Shown here: positions 1-9,691 of the stretch, in pieces
How positions within the stretch are numbered: position 1 is the first letter of the stretch
How the letters are laid out: each line of letters starts with the position of its first letter
Assembly (NCBI GenBank): GCA_910584055.1
Contig: CAJTZS010000007.1
Location: 1-64,000, forward strand
Source of the DNA: an uncultured Muribaculaceae bacterium
GTDB lineage: Bacteria > Bacteroidota > Bacteroidia > Bacteroidales > Muribaculaceae
Reading direction: 5' to 3'
DNA: 64,000 nucleotides
Made by a program: the position numbers and the translations under genes
The notes under the pieces: generated by a model
Seen by the model: only the letters and a program-made list of their open reading frames with translations
Database searches by the model: none
What the model was told of the DNA's origin: nothing

Positions 1-57
1 TGCTAAACTGACGTAGGAGCAATCCTACCACGAGTTCGAATCTCGTCCCTTCCGCCA
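1..57 (+). tRNA. tRNA-Ser(GCU), 3' part (5' end outside window)
   Basis: The window opens inside an anticodon loop. T33 is followed by GCT (2-4) and AA, which gives a GCU anticodon. A long variable arm follows (GTAGGA, GCAA loop, TCCTAC), then a T arm with TTCGAAT flanked by ACGAG and CTCGT. The acceptor strand is CCCTTCC, with discriminator G at 54 and an encoded CCA at 55-57. The long variable arm limits the choice to Ser, Leu or Tyr, and G73 together with GCU indicates serine. The D arm and acceptor 5' strand lie before the window. Confidence 0.88.
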
Positions 58-61
58 CAAT

Positions 62-99
62 AACCCGGACAGCTTAAATGCAAGTCCGGGTTTTGTTTT
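62..99 (+). terminator. Intrinsic terminator after tRNA-Ser
   Basis: AACCCGGAC (62-70) pairs perfectly with GTCCGGGTT (84-92), closing a 13-nt loop. The stem runs into TTTTGTTTT. It sits 4 nt after the tRNA CCA, so it should end the tRNA transcript. Confidence 0.85.
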
Positions 100-138
100 A
101 ATAATAACTCCTTTTCTTGCCTCTAACTTGATATCGGA

Positions 139-2742
139 ATGAAAATTCGTAAGTCAACATATCTGTTTATGATGGCGGCTTTGGTCGGCGTCATAACATT
201 CGTGCTCCCTGTTCGGGGAGCGGAATGGAAGCTTCATCCCTCGTTTGACAGAACGCCGGTAAGGATCATTGATACGCCCGAATATACGTATTTCCTTGTT
301 CACCAGCAGATTTATCAAAAAAATTGGAAAGGATATGATTTTCCTACATTAACCTTGTTTAGATATTCAAAATCAGCACCGGAGAAGGGGATATATCCTT
401 TGGTGCGTGATGCTGCTCTCTCTTCTGCGGATATAAGAATGGCGGATTATTCACCCGAAGGCAAGTATCTTATTATTGTATATAATGATGGGGGAATAGA
501 TATATTTGACCCTGATACTGGAGAGATTGCTAATTTTGATATCCTTAAAAGTCAGACGCTTCCGGGAACTTCGATTGTCAATTCCATCACTTTTGACAGA
601 CGTGATGGTTCGGTGTATGTGGCCGGGGATAGCGGTTATTTGCATATTGATGGAAGTGCTAAAAAGATGTTGGATTATAGAAGAGTGCTTGGCGGTGTAA
701 AATGGCTTGCGCCTGTCGGTGATAAGTTAGTTGCGATTTCTGACAATAAAGTTTTTGAAATCAGTCCGTCTTCTGAAGATTTAGTTCATATTCCTAACAT
801 ATCTTCTCCTTTGATTCTTATGCCCTTGTCGGAAACAGCTTTCGCATATATTTCGGGTAATCCGAGAGGGAACAATGCATTGATGCTTGCAGAAAGGAAT
901 GGTGAATCCTGGCGCACAACGAAATTATGTAATGACACCTTTTTTGGTCTCCCTGATAATAATACATTGATTCACCCATATGAAATGAATATGGTGCCAA
1001 ATCGCGATGGGTATTTATTATATTCAAACTCCAAGGTCTGGCAACTTAAAAAAGATGACGGTAATGGTAAGCCATGTGTTCATGCAATCAGCCGGGACGA
1101 GTCTGTGGCTCCGTTGGGTTCATGGGATTTTCAGAGTTTCTGGACATACCGTGACAGAGGACGGTTTGTGAAACGACATGCCTTATATAGCCTTACCGGT
1201 TTGACAAATACTGCCGCATGGGGTGATATTTCAGAATCGTTGCGCCCTGATGCCCCTGCTGCATTTATCGCAACCCACATGACGTATTCTCCCAAATATG
1301 GAATGCTCGTTATGAACCATGGGCTTACCTTTGAGATGGATGCAGGGAACAATAAGGTCAATCCAGTGTTGCTTTCAGGCTTAAAGAATAAAGATTGGCA
1401 ACTATATTCGCAGACATATACAACGCCCGCATCTGTCGAAGCAGATGAATCTTTAAAGAAAATATATAGTGACAATATTGATAGATTTCCTCTTCCGGAA
1501 CCCGCGGGTGTTTCGATAGATCCCATCAATCAAGACATTGTTTCTTGTGGTTCTGTATTTGGGGGTGTTATGTTCCAGGATATTTCTGATCTGAGGAAAG
1601 ATGTACTGAGGTTCGGTTCTCCAGATGATCCCTTCAAAGATTTTCCCGGATTTGTGGAAGCAGTTCCGGCGAAAAGCTGGAGAGGACACAGTTGCTTTTC
1701 AAATGTATCATATGATAATGAAAACACGGCGTGGATATTGTATTCCAATGCTTTCATTACAGATGGATCCCAGAGGAAGGCACACTTGAAATATATGACT
1801 TCGGATGTCAGGCATGATTTATATAGGTCTCCTGTTTCCAGTCTTTCCTCTCTTCCAAATATGCAGACTATAGTTTTGCCTTGGGAAGGTTATCCCTACT
1901 GGAACTGTATGGCTTTAGCTTGTCGTCATGAATTAAACGAAAATTTAGTTTTGGCATTTACCGGAGGATCTAGTAATACAACAATTATCTTAGATCATAA
2001 AGGAACACCCGATGAAAATAAAGATGACGAGATAAAAATTTTTTCAAAGGTTAGAAACAATCAACACTTGTCTGAGATAGTGTATCTTCAGGATGTTGTT
2101 GAAGATCCGGTTAATGGTGACATAATAATGGCTTATTCAGATGGAATTTCCATAATCAATCCTAGGCAAAAAGTAAAGGATGGCGTTATGGAAAGTCGTC
2201 ATCTTATTCTTGCTGGATCTGCAGAATCTCCTTTCAATTGTACACAGGTGAATAAGGTTATATTTGATGAGTATGGCCGTATGTGGATTGGAACCAATAA
2301 TCAAGGAGTTATTGGTGTGTCAAAAGACAGGGAATCAATATTTGTCAGATACGATACATCTAATTCTCCCATGCCGTCTGATTGCGTCTATGGTCTCGGA
2401 TGGAATCAGGATACAAAGTCTCTCTTGATTTCGACAAAATTAGGGTTGGCTGAAGTTTTACCATTCTCTCAAACTGAATGTGCGAATACAACTCTTCCAT
2501 ATGTTGTGCCCAGCCATGTTGTTCCCGGCTATAATGGAAATATTGAAATCAGAAACGTGAGGCCGCAGGAGGTGATTTATATTAAAAATAAAGAAGGCTT
2601 GTTGATTCGGGAACTGAGCAATGGCAATTCAAGAAATATCGAATGGGACTTGAAGGATGCTGAAGGTAAACGAGTTTTATCTGGATTGTATTTCATTCAA
2701 GTAGGAACCGACAATCCAATAGAAGTGGCTATGTTCGAATAG
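139..2742 (+). CDS. Secreted PorZ-like / two-component-regulator-propeller protein
   Basis: An 867-residue exported protein with a signal peptide (about residues 1-28: KIRK, hydrophobic core, cleavage near RGA). The body is beta-rich with propeller-blade motifs, for example GRMWIGTNNQG near residue 711. The last 80 or so residues resemble the FlgD/type IX C-terminal Ig fold (EWDLKDAEGKRVLSGLYFIQV near 835-856). This order, propellers then a C-terminal domain, matches PorZ, the type IX secretion component that handles cargo at the cell surface. The name rests on architecture only; a generic propeller-repeat surface protein is the alternative. It stands alone after the tRNA and converges on the minus-strand acyltransferase with only 3 bp between stop codons. 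Confidence 0.6.
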   Translation: MKIRKSTYLFMMAALVGVITFVLPVRGAEWKLHPSFDRTPVRIIDTPEYTYFLVHQQIYQKNWKGYDFPTLTLFRYSKSAPEKGIYPLVRDAALSSADIRMADYSPEGKYLIIVYNDGGIDIFDPDTGEIANFDILKSQTLPGTSIVNSITFDRRDGSVYVAGDSGYLHIDGSAKKMLDYRRVLGGVKWLAPVGDKLVAISDNKVFEISPSSEDLVHIPNISSPLILMPLSETAFAYISGNPRGNNALMLAERNGESWRTTKLCNDTFFGLPDNNTLIHPYEMNMVPNRDGYLLYSNSKVWQLKKDDGNGKPCVHAISRDESVAPLGSWDFQSFWTYRDRGRFVKRHALYSLTGLTNTAAWGDISESLRPDAPAAFIATHMTYSPKYGMLVMNHGLTFEMDAGNNKVNPVLLSGLKNKDWQLYSQTYTTPASVEADESLKKIYSDNIDRFPLPEPAGVSIDPINQDIVSCGSVFGGVMFQDISDLRKDVLRFGSPDDPFKDFPGFVEAVPAKSWRGHSCFSNVSYDNENTAWILYSNAFITDGSQRKAHLKYMTSDVRHDLYRSPVSSLSSLPNMQTIVLPWEGYPYWNCMALACRHELNENLVLAFTGGSSNTTIILDHKGTPDENKDDEIKIFSKVRNNQHLSEIVYLQDVVEDPVNGDIIMAYSDGISIINPRQKVKDGVMESRHLILAGSAESPFNCTQVNKVIFDEYGRMWIGTNNQGVIGVSKDRESIFVRYDTSNSPMPSDCVYGLGWNQDTKSLLISTKLGLAEVLPFSQTECANTTLPYVVPSHVVPGYNGNIEIRNVRPQEVIYIKNKEGLLIRELSNGNSRNIEWDLKDAEGKRVLSGLYFIQVGTDNPIEVAMFE

Positions 2743-2745
2743 GAA

Positions 2746-3807
2746 TCATTGGTGATGCTTGAATGACTGTCCTAAAAATATTGTCGAACCTTTTGTAATT
2801 CGGCTTTTCGGTTTCTTTTCCATGTATTTATAGAATATCCATGGTACATAGATGCCTGTTATTAGCGAAAGAATCGAAAATATCCACCACGGCCAATCTA
2901 CGAAATGATGTAGCAGCTGTTGGCTTGCTATGTTGAAATACCATGACAACAGGAATATAATGTAATTGGTTCCCAGCATATGGTCAAGAAAATTTAAACG
3001 ATTGCTTTCTATGGCTTTTGCGATGCTTATACACATGCAGATTCCTGTTAATGAGCATACTGGAGAATAAATTGTATATTCAGTCAGAAAGAACAATATT
3101 GCCCATACAGCGGAGCATATAAAGAGGAATGAGGTCTTACTCCACGGAATGTGACTGTCAATCGCACGGTAACACCTGGCATAGCAGCAACCAAGGATAA
3201 AAAATATTCCAAGTTCACATGTCTTATAAAGAGAAAAAAATTGAATTCCTATAATGGGGAAATAGTGTAATAAGACGAACAGGATTATCAGTAAGGGATA
3301 CGTTAAGATATCTTTTATTCTGATTTTTGAAGAGAAAGATAGAATCAAAAAAACCGTTATGAGAAGTGTGAAACTTGACTGAAGAAACCAGAAATACGGA
3401 ATCACTATATAATCCGGATAAACAAATGACTTCAGGAATGTTTGTAGGCTTAATTCCAATGGTTCATCTGCATATGTCGACAATAAAGAGCGAGGAATAA
3501 ATGTAACAGCTGATAGGGTGATGAAAGGGATTATCAATCTTTTGAATTTAATCGAAGCGAAGCTTCTCCAGGATCTTTTACCTCTCAATATGTTTGTTAA
3601 AACCATCAAGAATCCGGACACGAACATAAAGAGAGGCATCCTGAAACTATACATCATTCGGTATACAAGAAGATCTTTCCCATAGTTTGAATCAGGACAT
3701 TCATGAAAGGAATGTCCTAGAACTACGAGGATAATGCCTATTATTTGCAAGTAGGATATAAATTTGAGGATAGGCTTTTCTTTTTGCTCGTATCGATTAG
3801 CAGACAT
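2746..3807 (-). CDS. Acyltransferase family 3 (OafA-like) membrane protein
   Basis: A 353-residue integral membrane protein with about ten hydrophobic segments. The N-terminal pattern LVVLGHSFHE (His32) and the following SFRMPLFMFVSGF are the hallmark of acyltransferase 3 enzymes, which O-acetylate or otherwise acylate surface glycans using cytoplasmic acyl donors. I place the start at the ATG at 3807 (MSANRYE). The reading frame stays open upstream to 4002, but that stretch is Ser/Thr/Arg-rich read-through of the meaB gene. The start lies 7 bp after the meaB stop, so it is probably the last gene of that operon. The substrate cannot be deduced. Confidence 0.85.
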   Translation of the reverse strand: MSANRYEQKEKPILKFISYLQIIGIILVVLGHSFHECPDSNYGKDLLVYRMMYSFRMPLFMFVSGFLMVLTNILRGKRSWRSFASIKFKRLIIPFITLSAVTFIPRSLLSTYADEPLELSLQTFLKSFVYPDYIVIPYFWFLQSSFTLLITVFLILSFSSKIRIKDILTYPLLIILFVLLHYFPIIGIQFFSLYKTCELGIFFILGCCYARCYRAIDSHIPWSKTSFLFICSAVWAILFFLTEYTIYSPVCSLTGICMCISIAKAIESNRLNFLDHMLGTNYIIFLLSWYFNIASQQLLHHFVDWPWWIFSILSLITGIYVPWIFYKYMEKKPKSRITKGSTIFLGQSFKHHQ

Positions 3808-3814
3808 TTCATGA

Positions 3815-4912
3815 TTATTTGTTGCGGAGGAGGGTGAAATAGCGGCGGAGCACGTCGTGGGCAGCGGTGAAGGAACTCTGCTCATTGTTGAGGACACGGA
3901 GCTCTTTCTGTTCGAGGAGGGCGCGGATTTCCGGCTGCCGGTAGAAGTTGTGGCGCAGTTCTTCGTTGATGGTCTCGAACATCCAGTATTTTGCCTGCTC
4001 ATTGCGCTTGCGGTCGAAATACCCGGTTTCTTTTACGTATGCGAAGTAGCGGTCGATCATATCCCACACTTTGTCGATATTCAGTTCGTAGTAACCGCTG
4101 TAAGTAACAACCTCCGGCATCCATTTGCTGGGTGTAGGCGGGAACAGGTGCAGCGCATTGCGGAATTGGGCTGCAGCTAAGTTGGCGCGCTCAATGTTGT
4201 CGCCGTCCGCCTTGTTGATCACTATCCCGTCTGCCATCTCCATGATTCCGCGTTTGATGCCCTGCAGCTCGTCGCCTGTACCGGCAAGCTGGATCAGAAG
4301 GAAGAAATCCACCATTGAATGCACGGCAGTTTCGCTTTGACCCACTCCTACTGTCTCTACGAAGATATTGTTGTAGCCGGCAGCCTCACACAGCACTATT
4401 GTTTCTCTGGTTTTTCGCGCAACGCCTCCAAGAGATCCCGCCGATGGGCTGGGGCGGATAAAAGCGTCGGGATGTTGCGAAAGCTTCTCCATCCTGGTTT
4501 TGTCGCCGAGTATGCTTCCCTGCGTCCTTTCGGAACTCGGGTCGATGGCAAGGACAGCTAATTTCCCGCCATCCCTGAGTACATGAAGCCCGAAAACATC
4601 TATGGAGGTGGATTTGCCTGCTCCGGGGACGCCGGTTATACCGATGCGCCGTGAGTTTCCCGAATAAGGAAGGCATTTCTCTATCACTTCCTGCGCGAGT
4701 GCCTGATGATGTTCGGCAGTGCTTTCCACAAGTGTTACAGCCTGTCCTAAAATGCTGACATTTCCTTTCAGAATACCCTCTACATATTCAGATGCGGAGA
4801 GTTGCTGACGGCGTCTTGCCGGACGACGGTACGGGTTGGTGATAGGTTGGGAGGACACTCCGGAGTTTACCTGGAGGCCTTTGTATTCGGAATTGTTTTC
4901 GGGATGTGTCAT
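3815..4912 (-). CDS. meaB: MeaB/ArgK-type G3E GTPase (methylmalonyl-CoA mutase chaperone)
   Basis: A 365-residue P-loop GTPase. Walker A is GVPGAGKST (about residues 93-101), followed by AIDPSSERTQGSILGDKTRM, ETVGVGQSE and a guanine-specificity NKAD motif, all characteristic of MeaB/ArgK. In the family it gates cofactor loading and protects adenosylcobalamin-dependent methylmalonyl-CoA mutase, used for propionate/succinate interconversion in Bacteroidales. No mutase gene is in the window. The gene lies 4 bp after the DUF1573 gene and just before the acyltransferase. Length is slightly above the family norm of about 330 because of a low-complexity N-terminus. Confidence 0.93.
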   Translation of the reverse strand: MTHPENNSEYKGLQVNSGVSSQPITNPYRRPARRRQQLSASEYVEGILKGNVSILGQAVTLVESTAEHHQALAQEVIEKCLPYSGNSRRIGITGVPGAGKSTSIDVFGLHVLRDGGKLAVLAIDPSSERTQGSILGDKTRMEKLSQHPDAFIRPSPSAGSLGGVARKTRETIVLCEAAGYNNIFVETVGVGQSETAVHSMVDFFLLIQLAGTGDELQGIKRGIMEMADGIVINKADGDNIERANLAAAQFRNALHLFPPTPSKWMPEVVTYSGYYELNIDKVWDMIDRYFAYVKETGYFDRKRNEQAKYWMFETINEELRHNFYRQPEIRALLEQKELRVLNNEQSSFTAAHDVLRRYFTLLRNK

Positions 4913-4916
4913 GATA

Positions 4917-5996
4917 TTATTCTTTTATGCCGACTATGGAAATTGTTCTTGCCGGGTGGAGAGGGTCGTTCGAGAGAACCTCTATCTTTATATTGAACGG
5001 ACCGGAAGGGAGTTTATTGATATTCAGGGATCCTTCAGCGTCCGCGGATTTGTCAGGTTTTACGGTTGACGGGTATCGGGATATCTTTATGGCATCGGCT
5101 TGCGGGAAGACACGCATGATCCGCATGTCTTTCTTCCCTTCGTTCCTGATTGCAAATTTGAATTTTACCGGATTTTTTATGCCAGATGTCAGAGCGCCTA
5201 AATCGATAATGGCAGGCGCGAGGTAACACTTCGGGGCATCCTTGACCTCATCGGGTGTCATATGTGAGAAATCAGGAATTACTTTTGCTGTGAATACAAC
5301 ATCTGTCTCGGGTGAACCTTTTTTGTTGTCGGACGATATAGTGACCGGGATTTCCACCGGCCCCATGTCTGTTTTTTTACGCGAATTGAAATAGAAACTG
5401 TAAGTCACGATATCTCCCGGACCGATTTCTTTCGAAGATGCCGACACGCTTAATGCAGGATCGGGGCATTTCCATGTCGGCCGTATGGTGTCGGCTGTCT
5501 GGTTATAGCCGTTTATGAAGAAATGGCGCGTTGTGCCGTATGTAACTTCGCCTGCGGGCAACATATTCTCAGAAAGCCTTAGGGCGCCTGCCTCTACTGG
5601 ATATAATGATGAGAGGGATTCCGGAGTTCCAAGCACGTTACCGCGTATTTTGATTGTGGCCATATCAAAATCGCCGATATATACCCGGATTGTCTTTTCG
5701 AACCGTCCCGGTCTGCCGATCGGATTATATGTAAAAGAAAATTTTACAGTGTCTCCGGGAGCGATGGGGTCTTCATTGTATGCCACGCCCGTGCATCCGC
5801 AGCTCGGGCGTGCTCCGGTGATCACAACCTCTTCAGGCCCGGTGTTCGTCAACCTTACGCTACCGGTTTTCGGCCCTGCCTCCTCTTTCATCAGACCGAA
5901 GTCATATTCTTTTTCAAGCCATATGATTTCGCTCCGCCCCGCAAAGGGGAGCAGAGAGGCAAAAACAAGAACGATACCCGTCTTCCAGACTTTCAT
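4917..5996 (-). CDS. DUF1573 exported protein (two or more Ig-like units)
   Basis: A 359-residue protein with a signal peptide (residues 1-22). The first unit carries the DUF1573 signature: EYDFGLMKEEAG, then TNTGPEEVVITGARPSCGCTG and a PIAPGDT loop. Later parts (about 150-230 and 255-355) repeat the beta-sandwich pattern without the CGC motif. DUF1573 proteins are small immunoglobulin-like envelope proteins of unknown function that are abundant in Bacteroidetes. It forms a tight pair with the next DUF1573 gene (5-bp gap) and is followed by meaB after 4 bp, so all three are probably co-transcribed. Confidence 0.85.
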   Translation of the reverse strand: MKVWKTGIVLVFASLLPFAGRSEIIWLEKEYDFGLMKEEAGPKTGSVRLTNTGPEEVVITGARPSCGCTGVAYNEDPIAPGDTVKFSFTYNPIGRPGRFEKTIRVYIGDFDMATIKIRGNVLGTPESLSSLYPVEAGALRLSENMLPAGEVTYGTTRHFFINGYNQTADTIRPTWKCPDPALSVSASSKEIGPGDIVTYSFYFNSRKKTDMGPVEIPVTISSDNKKGSPETDVVFTAKVIPDFSHMTPDEVKDAPKCYLAPAIIDLGALTSGIKNPVKFKFAIRNEGKKDMRIMRVFPQADAIKISRYPSTVKPDKSADAEGSLNINKLPSGPFNIKIEVLSNDPLHPARTISIVGIKE

Positions 5997-6001
5997 TTCT
6001 G

Positions 6002-6409
6002 TTATTTGTTGGGATTCACAACTCCGGTGATTTTCAGCACCTTCATCTTTTTTGAGCCGTTGCTTTTAACCTTCACGTTCTTTGTGAAGCTACCCAGATA
6101 CCCTTTCGGAATAAAATTGACTTTGATCTTACCTTTTTTCCCGGGGGCAATCGGATTTTTTGGGAATTCCGGACGGGTGCATCCGCAATCGGCAGTTGCA
6201 CTCACGATGACCAGAGGGGCGTTTCCCTGATTGATAAATTCAAATTCTGTGGATACGAATCCTTTGTCATCGTTGATTATCCCGAAATCATGAGATTCCT
6301 TGGTGAAGGCTATCAGTGCGTTGCCGTCAGAATTCTTATTTTTCTTGGCATCAACCGGGAATGCCCCTATCATCAACGCCAGCATCAATATGGACAATAT
6401 CTTCTTCAT
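6002..6409 (-). CDS. DUF1573 exported protein (single domain)
   Basis: A 135-residue secreted protein: signal peptide 1-21, then one DUF1573 domain with ESHDFGIINDDKG, VSATADCGCTRPE and NPIAPGKKGKIKV. It is a typical single-domain member and a paralogue of its downstream neighbour. A -7-like box (TAAATTTG on the minus strand, 6438-6431) lies about 20 bp upstream of the ATG, so an operon may start here even though the DUF2723 gene ends only 33 bp upstream. Function unknown. Confidence 0.87.
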   Translation of the reverse strand: MKKILSILMLALMIGAFPVDAKKNKNSDGNALIAFTKESHDFGIINDDKGFVSTEFEFINQGNAPLVIVSATADCGCTRPEFPKNPIAPGKKGKIKVNFIPKGYLGSFTKNVKVKSNGSKKMKVLKITGVVNPNK

Positions 6410-6430
6410 CGTGTCTAAATTTAACAGCTA

Positions 6431-6438
6431 CAAATTTA
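6431..6438 (-). promoter_or_regulatory. Candidate -7 box (TAAATTTG) for the DUF1573 operon
   Basis: On the minus strand the octamer reads TAAATTTG, matching the Bacteroidetes TAnnTTTG -7 consensus, 21 bp before the ATG. A TTTG lies upstream with a 25-bp spacer, longer than the usual 17-23, so the -33 element is doubtful. Confidence 0.4.
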
Positions 6439-6442
6439 CTAA

Positions 6443-9400
6443 TTATCTTGATATTTTTAACCGCAAATGTGGTGGTAAAGTTCGATAATATTTTCTCCAT
6501 TCTTCGTTGACAAGGCTGTCCTGTCGGAAAAAATAGTCAGCACGGTCTGATACCTTACCGGCTGCGACTTTCAGCACAGGATTGTCTGATTTCCTCAACG
6601 AATCCGAAAGCTCTCTGAAAATCAAGGGAATCTGTTTACGTGTTTGAAACACCGTATCGAGATTGTTTATGGAGGAGAAAGTGTTCCGGTCTGTCCCCAT
6701 GAGTGAGTCGGCGGCATTTGCAATCAGCAGCGAGGAATGTAAACGCCCTTGTTTGAGCATATCTTTGGCAGCCATTAATAAGCCTGCGCGGTGATAGCTA
6801 ACCTGAGCCGCAGGCGTGCCGTCTAAATAAACCTCACGGTTTAAATCATTGGGGGATTTCAACATTTTGATGCCCTTAAGATAGTCTGACTCTCGTTCTT
6901 GGGCGTTGTGTAACCCCCACCGTCTTGCGAACAGGCTTTCCGATGTAAGGGTGTCCAATCCTAAATAATGGCGTCCGTGTAAACACCTGTGCCAATAAAG
7001 CGGCCTCGGATTTTTTGATTCAGCGTTTGTGGCGATGATATCGAGCATTATCAGTTTCCTGAAATCCAATTGTTTCCCTCCGCTTACGCGTGATAGGTTA
7101 TGGAGGGGATAGACAATTGAATCCCCCTTCCCGGTTTTGAGCCATACATATTTATATCGGGTCTCTTTGCTTTCAGAATCAGCGAGTTCCCGGAGCATCA
7201 CGGCCGGGGATACTATAGAATCGGAAGCGTTTGACGCAATCTTGGGGAATTGAAGGGAGCCGTATATCACATCTTCCCGTGTCAGAGTGGTTTTGATTCC
7301 GGAGAATCCGTCCCAGTCTTGCATCAAGGAGGCAAAATATTTAGGTACGGACAGATACGCCAGGTTGATTACACGCACATCTTTCCTTATCCCTTCCACC
7401 TCCTGTGCGTACCAGAGGGGGAACGTGGCATTGTCGCCATCCACAAAAATTATGGCATCCGGTTCCAGAGAATTCAGCACATTCGCGGTGATCCGCGAAG
7501 CCGCGTATCTGCCGGAACGGTCATGGTCATCGTAATTCTCAATCAGCATCCATGCAACGGAAAACAAGGGTATGAGAGAAGCTATGGGGGCATACTTCCC
7601 CGCAGCCCTCAGCAGCCCTAATGCACCGAACCCTATCCATATTGAGAAGGCGAGATATGATCCGAGGAAAGAATAGTCGCGCTCGCGTGGTTCGCCGGGA
7701 GCCTGGTTCAAGTATACTACAATCGCCAATCCGGTCATTATGAAAAGCATTGCGGTGGCGAGGCATGTCTTTCTGCCCCTCTTACCTTGGAATAGAAGCA
7801 CGATAATCCCCCCGATGCCAAAGATGAAAGGGAGTAGGAAATAGCTGTTCCTTCCTTTGTTCTCTTTCCCGAGCCATGAAGGGAGTGCGTCTTCCGCGCC
7901 AAGCATGGCATTGTCGAGGGGAGTGATGCCGGTTATGAAATTGCCGTGTTCAACCTCTCCCGTGGAATGGACATCGTTCTGGCGTCCGAGGAAATTCCAG
8001 AGAAGATAGCGGAAATACATATATCCGGCCTGATATGTGAGCAGCATTTTTAGAGACTGGGCATATGTCGGGCGAAATGATGTCACGGGTGTACGGTTGC
8101 CTTCGGCATTTATTCTGTTCACGAAATTCCCGGCCGAATCTATTGCTTCGCTTATCCGGACTTTCGCCATGTTGCTTTCATCCATTCCCGTCCAGTCGCG
8201 GAAGCATGCTAAATCCGACGGATCCCGGCTCGTAATACGCGGAAACCACATATTAAGCTCCGGTGTTGTAACTGTTTTCACGGCATAGCTCCTCACCACA
8301 TACGCGTCTCCGTTTTTTTTCATTGCCCGTGAATTGAAAGCGGAATCTTCGCGGGTCAGCATGCTGTAAGGATCGGATATGCATGCGTTGGCTTCTCTCT
8401 TTGAAACAACCGGATGACGTTTTTCCAATACCACGCGCCGGTATACAGGTCTGCTGCCATCGGCGGGATATTCCTCTCGCAGGATATTTTTGCTGTAGGG
8501 CGTATATCCATACAGTAACGGTGCTCCTCCATACTGTTCCCGTGCAAGATATGACGCGAACGAGAACGGATCGCCCGGCAGGTTTGAATTGGCAGGCGAA
8601 GGGATGTCCCCCCTTATTGGAATCAGGGCATATGAGGCATATCCCGTCAGAAGCAACGAAAGCAGCCACATGCATATGTTCAGTCGCCTTACGGAGAAAT
8701 TATGACCCTTGACCAGCAATAAGGACGCGATGGCGCTCAGTGCTGCCCCAACCGCGAAATGGTCGGAGAATATGAATATGCCCGAAAGGAATATTGCCGG
8801 GAATATCGCGGCGGCAAGTAGTCCCCGGTTTGTCGAGCGCGAGGTAGCTGTCAAGGCTGTCAACAGACTTGCCCCTAATAATACAACATACGCAACAACC
8901 CCGCTGAGATAAGGAAGTCCCAGACCGTTGACCGCTATCAGCTCGCATTCAGCAGCCAAAGAGATGGTGGAGGGCATCATCCCTATAAGGATACAGCCTA
9001 CCACAATAAGCGACAGCAGGAACATAAGGGAGACTTTCCACCATCTCCGGATGCCTCGCTTGATGCCCCATATAATGGCCAGTGCAGGGATGCAGAGAAG
9101 GTTAAGTTGGTGCACCCCTAAGGACAATCCGAAAAGATAGGCGAGCAGCACAAGATAACGTGTGGACATTGTCCTGTCGTGGCAGAAAGCCCATTTCACC
9201 ATAATCCAGACACATAGCGATGTCATGAATATGGACATTGCATATACTTCCGCCTCGACCGCCGAATACCATGTAGAGTCGCACCAACCGAATGCCAACG
9301 CGCCTATGACTGCTGCGATGGTGCACTGCAGTTTTTGCCATCGCCTGGGCCGCAGGGATTCGATTACCCAGCCTGCGGCTGCAAATATCGTCTTGCAGAG

Positions 9401-9685
9401 GAAGAAACCCGCAAAAGCGGTGAACAGTCCGCTTGAAAGGTTCACTAACAATGCCGCTTTCTCTCCCGATGGCGCCAACATTGTGATAACCCTCTCGACG
9501 AGCATCCATGTCGGATTGCCCGGAGGGTGACCCACCTCCAGTTTCCATGCCGCCGCCACGTATTCCGGGCAATCCCAGTAAGAGACGGTGGGGGCGACTG
9601 TCAGCCAATAAGTGGCGAGGAGGATAAAAAATACCCCCCACGACACTATATGTTCAATGTTTAATGTGTAATGTTTAATGTTCAA
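6443..9685 (-). CDS. DUF2723 (GT117) multi-spanning membrane glycosyltransferase
   Basis: A protein of about 1,080 residues with a dozen or more hydrophobic helices, then a long soluble C-terminal half. The N-terminal WDCPEYVAAAWKLEVGHPPG motif (about residues 37-56) is the DUF2723 signature. The family is related to protein O-mannosyltransferases and is linked in Bacteroidetes to protein O-glycosylation. There is no ATG start: the frame opens with TTG at 9685, inside a 7-bp repeat tract that would encode residues 1-12, while GTG at 9646 begins just before the first helix (SWGVFF). I keep the longer form but think GTG is as likely. It lies 6 bp after fcl. Confidence 0.88.
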   Translation of the reverse strand: MNIKHYTLNIEHIVSWGVFFILLATYWLTVAPTVSYWDCPEYVAAAWKLEVGHPPGNPTWMLVERVITMLAPSGEKAALLVNLSSGLFTAFAGFFLCKTIFAAAGWVIESLRPRRWQKLQCTIAAVIGALAFGWCDSTWYSAVEAEVYAMSIFMTSLCVWIMVKWAFCHDRTMSTRYLVLLAYLFGLSLGVHQLNLLCIPALAIIWGIKRGIRRWWKVSLMFLLSLIVVGCILIGMMPSTISLAAECELIAVNGLGLPYLSGVVAYVVLLGASLLTALTATSRSTNRGLLAAAIFPAIFLSGIFIFSDHFAVGAALSAIASLLLVKGHNFSVRRLNICMWLLSLLLTGYASYALIPIRGDIPSPANSNLPGDPFSFASYLAREQYGGAPLLYGYTPYSKNILREEYPADGSRPVYRRVVLEKRHPVVSKREANACISDPYSMLTREDSAFNSRAMKKNGDAYVVRSYAVKTVTTPELNMWFPRITSRDPSDLACFRDWTGMDESNMAKVRISEAIDSAGNFVNRINAEGNRTPVTSFRPTYAQSLKMLLTYQAGYMYFRYLLWNFLGRQNDVHSTGEVEHGNFITGITPLDNAMLGAEDALPSWLGKENKGRNSYFLLPFIFGIGGIIVLLFQGKRGRKTCLATAMLFIMTGLAIVVYLNQAPGEPRERDYSFLGSYLAFSIWIGFGALGLLRAAGKYAPIASLIPLFSVAWMLIENYDDHDRSGRYAASRITANVLNSLEPDAIIFVDGDNATFPLWYAQEVEGIRKDVRVINLAYLSVPKYFASLMQDWDGFSGIKTTLTREDVIYGSLQFPKIASNASDSIVSPAVMLRELADSESKETRYKYVWLKTGKGDSIVYPLHNLSRVSGGKQLDFRKLIMLDIIATNAESKNPRPLYWHRCLHGRHYLGLDTLTSESLFARRWGLHNAQERESDYLKGIKMLKSPNDLNREVYLDGTPAAQVSYHRAGLLMAAKDMLKQGRLHSSLLIANAADSLMGTDRNTFSSINNLDTVFQTRKQIPLIFRELSDSLRKSDNPVLKVAAGKVSDRADYFFRQDSLVNEEWRKYYRTLPPHLRLKISR

Positions 9686-9687
9686 TG
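9651..9687. repeat. Degenerate heptanucleotide repeat (TGTTTAA family), 5 units
   Basis: Units from 9651 are TGTTCAA, TGTTTAA, TGTGTAA, TGTTTAA and TGTTCAA, then TG. The tract fills the fcl/DUF2723 junction and overlaps the possible TTG start of the latter. Confidence 0.85.
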
Positions 9688-9691
9688 CCCT

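Noticed and set aside
3808..4002. N-terminal extension of about 65 residues on the acyltransferase frame
   Set aside because: It lies inside the meaB gene in another frame, is Ser/Thr/Arg-rich, and a good ATG follows the meaB stop at 3807.
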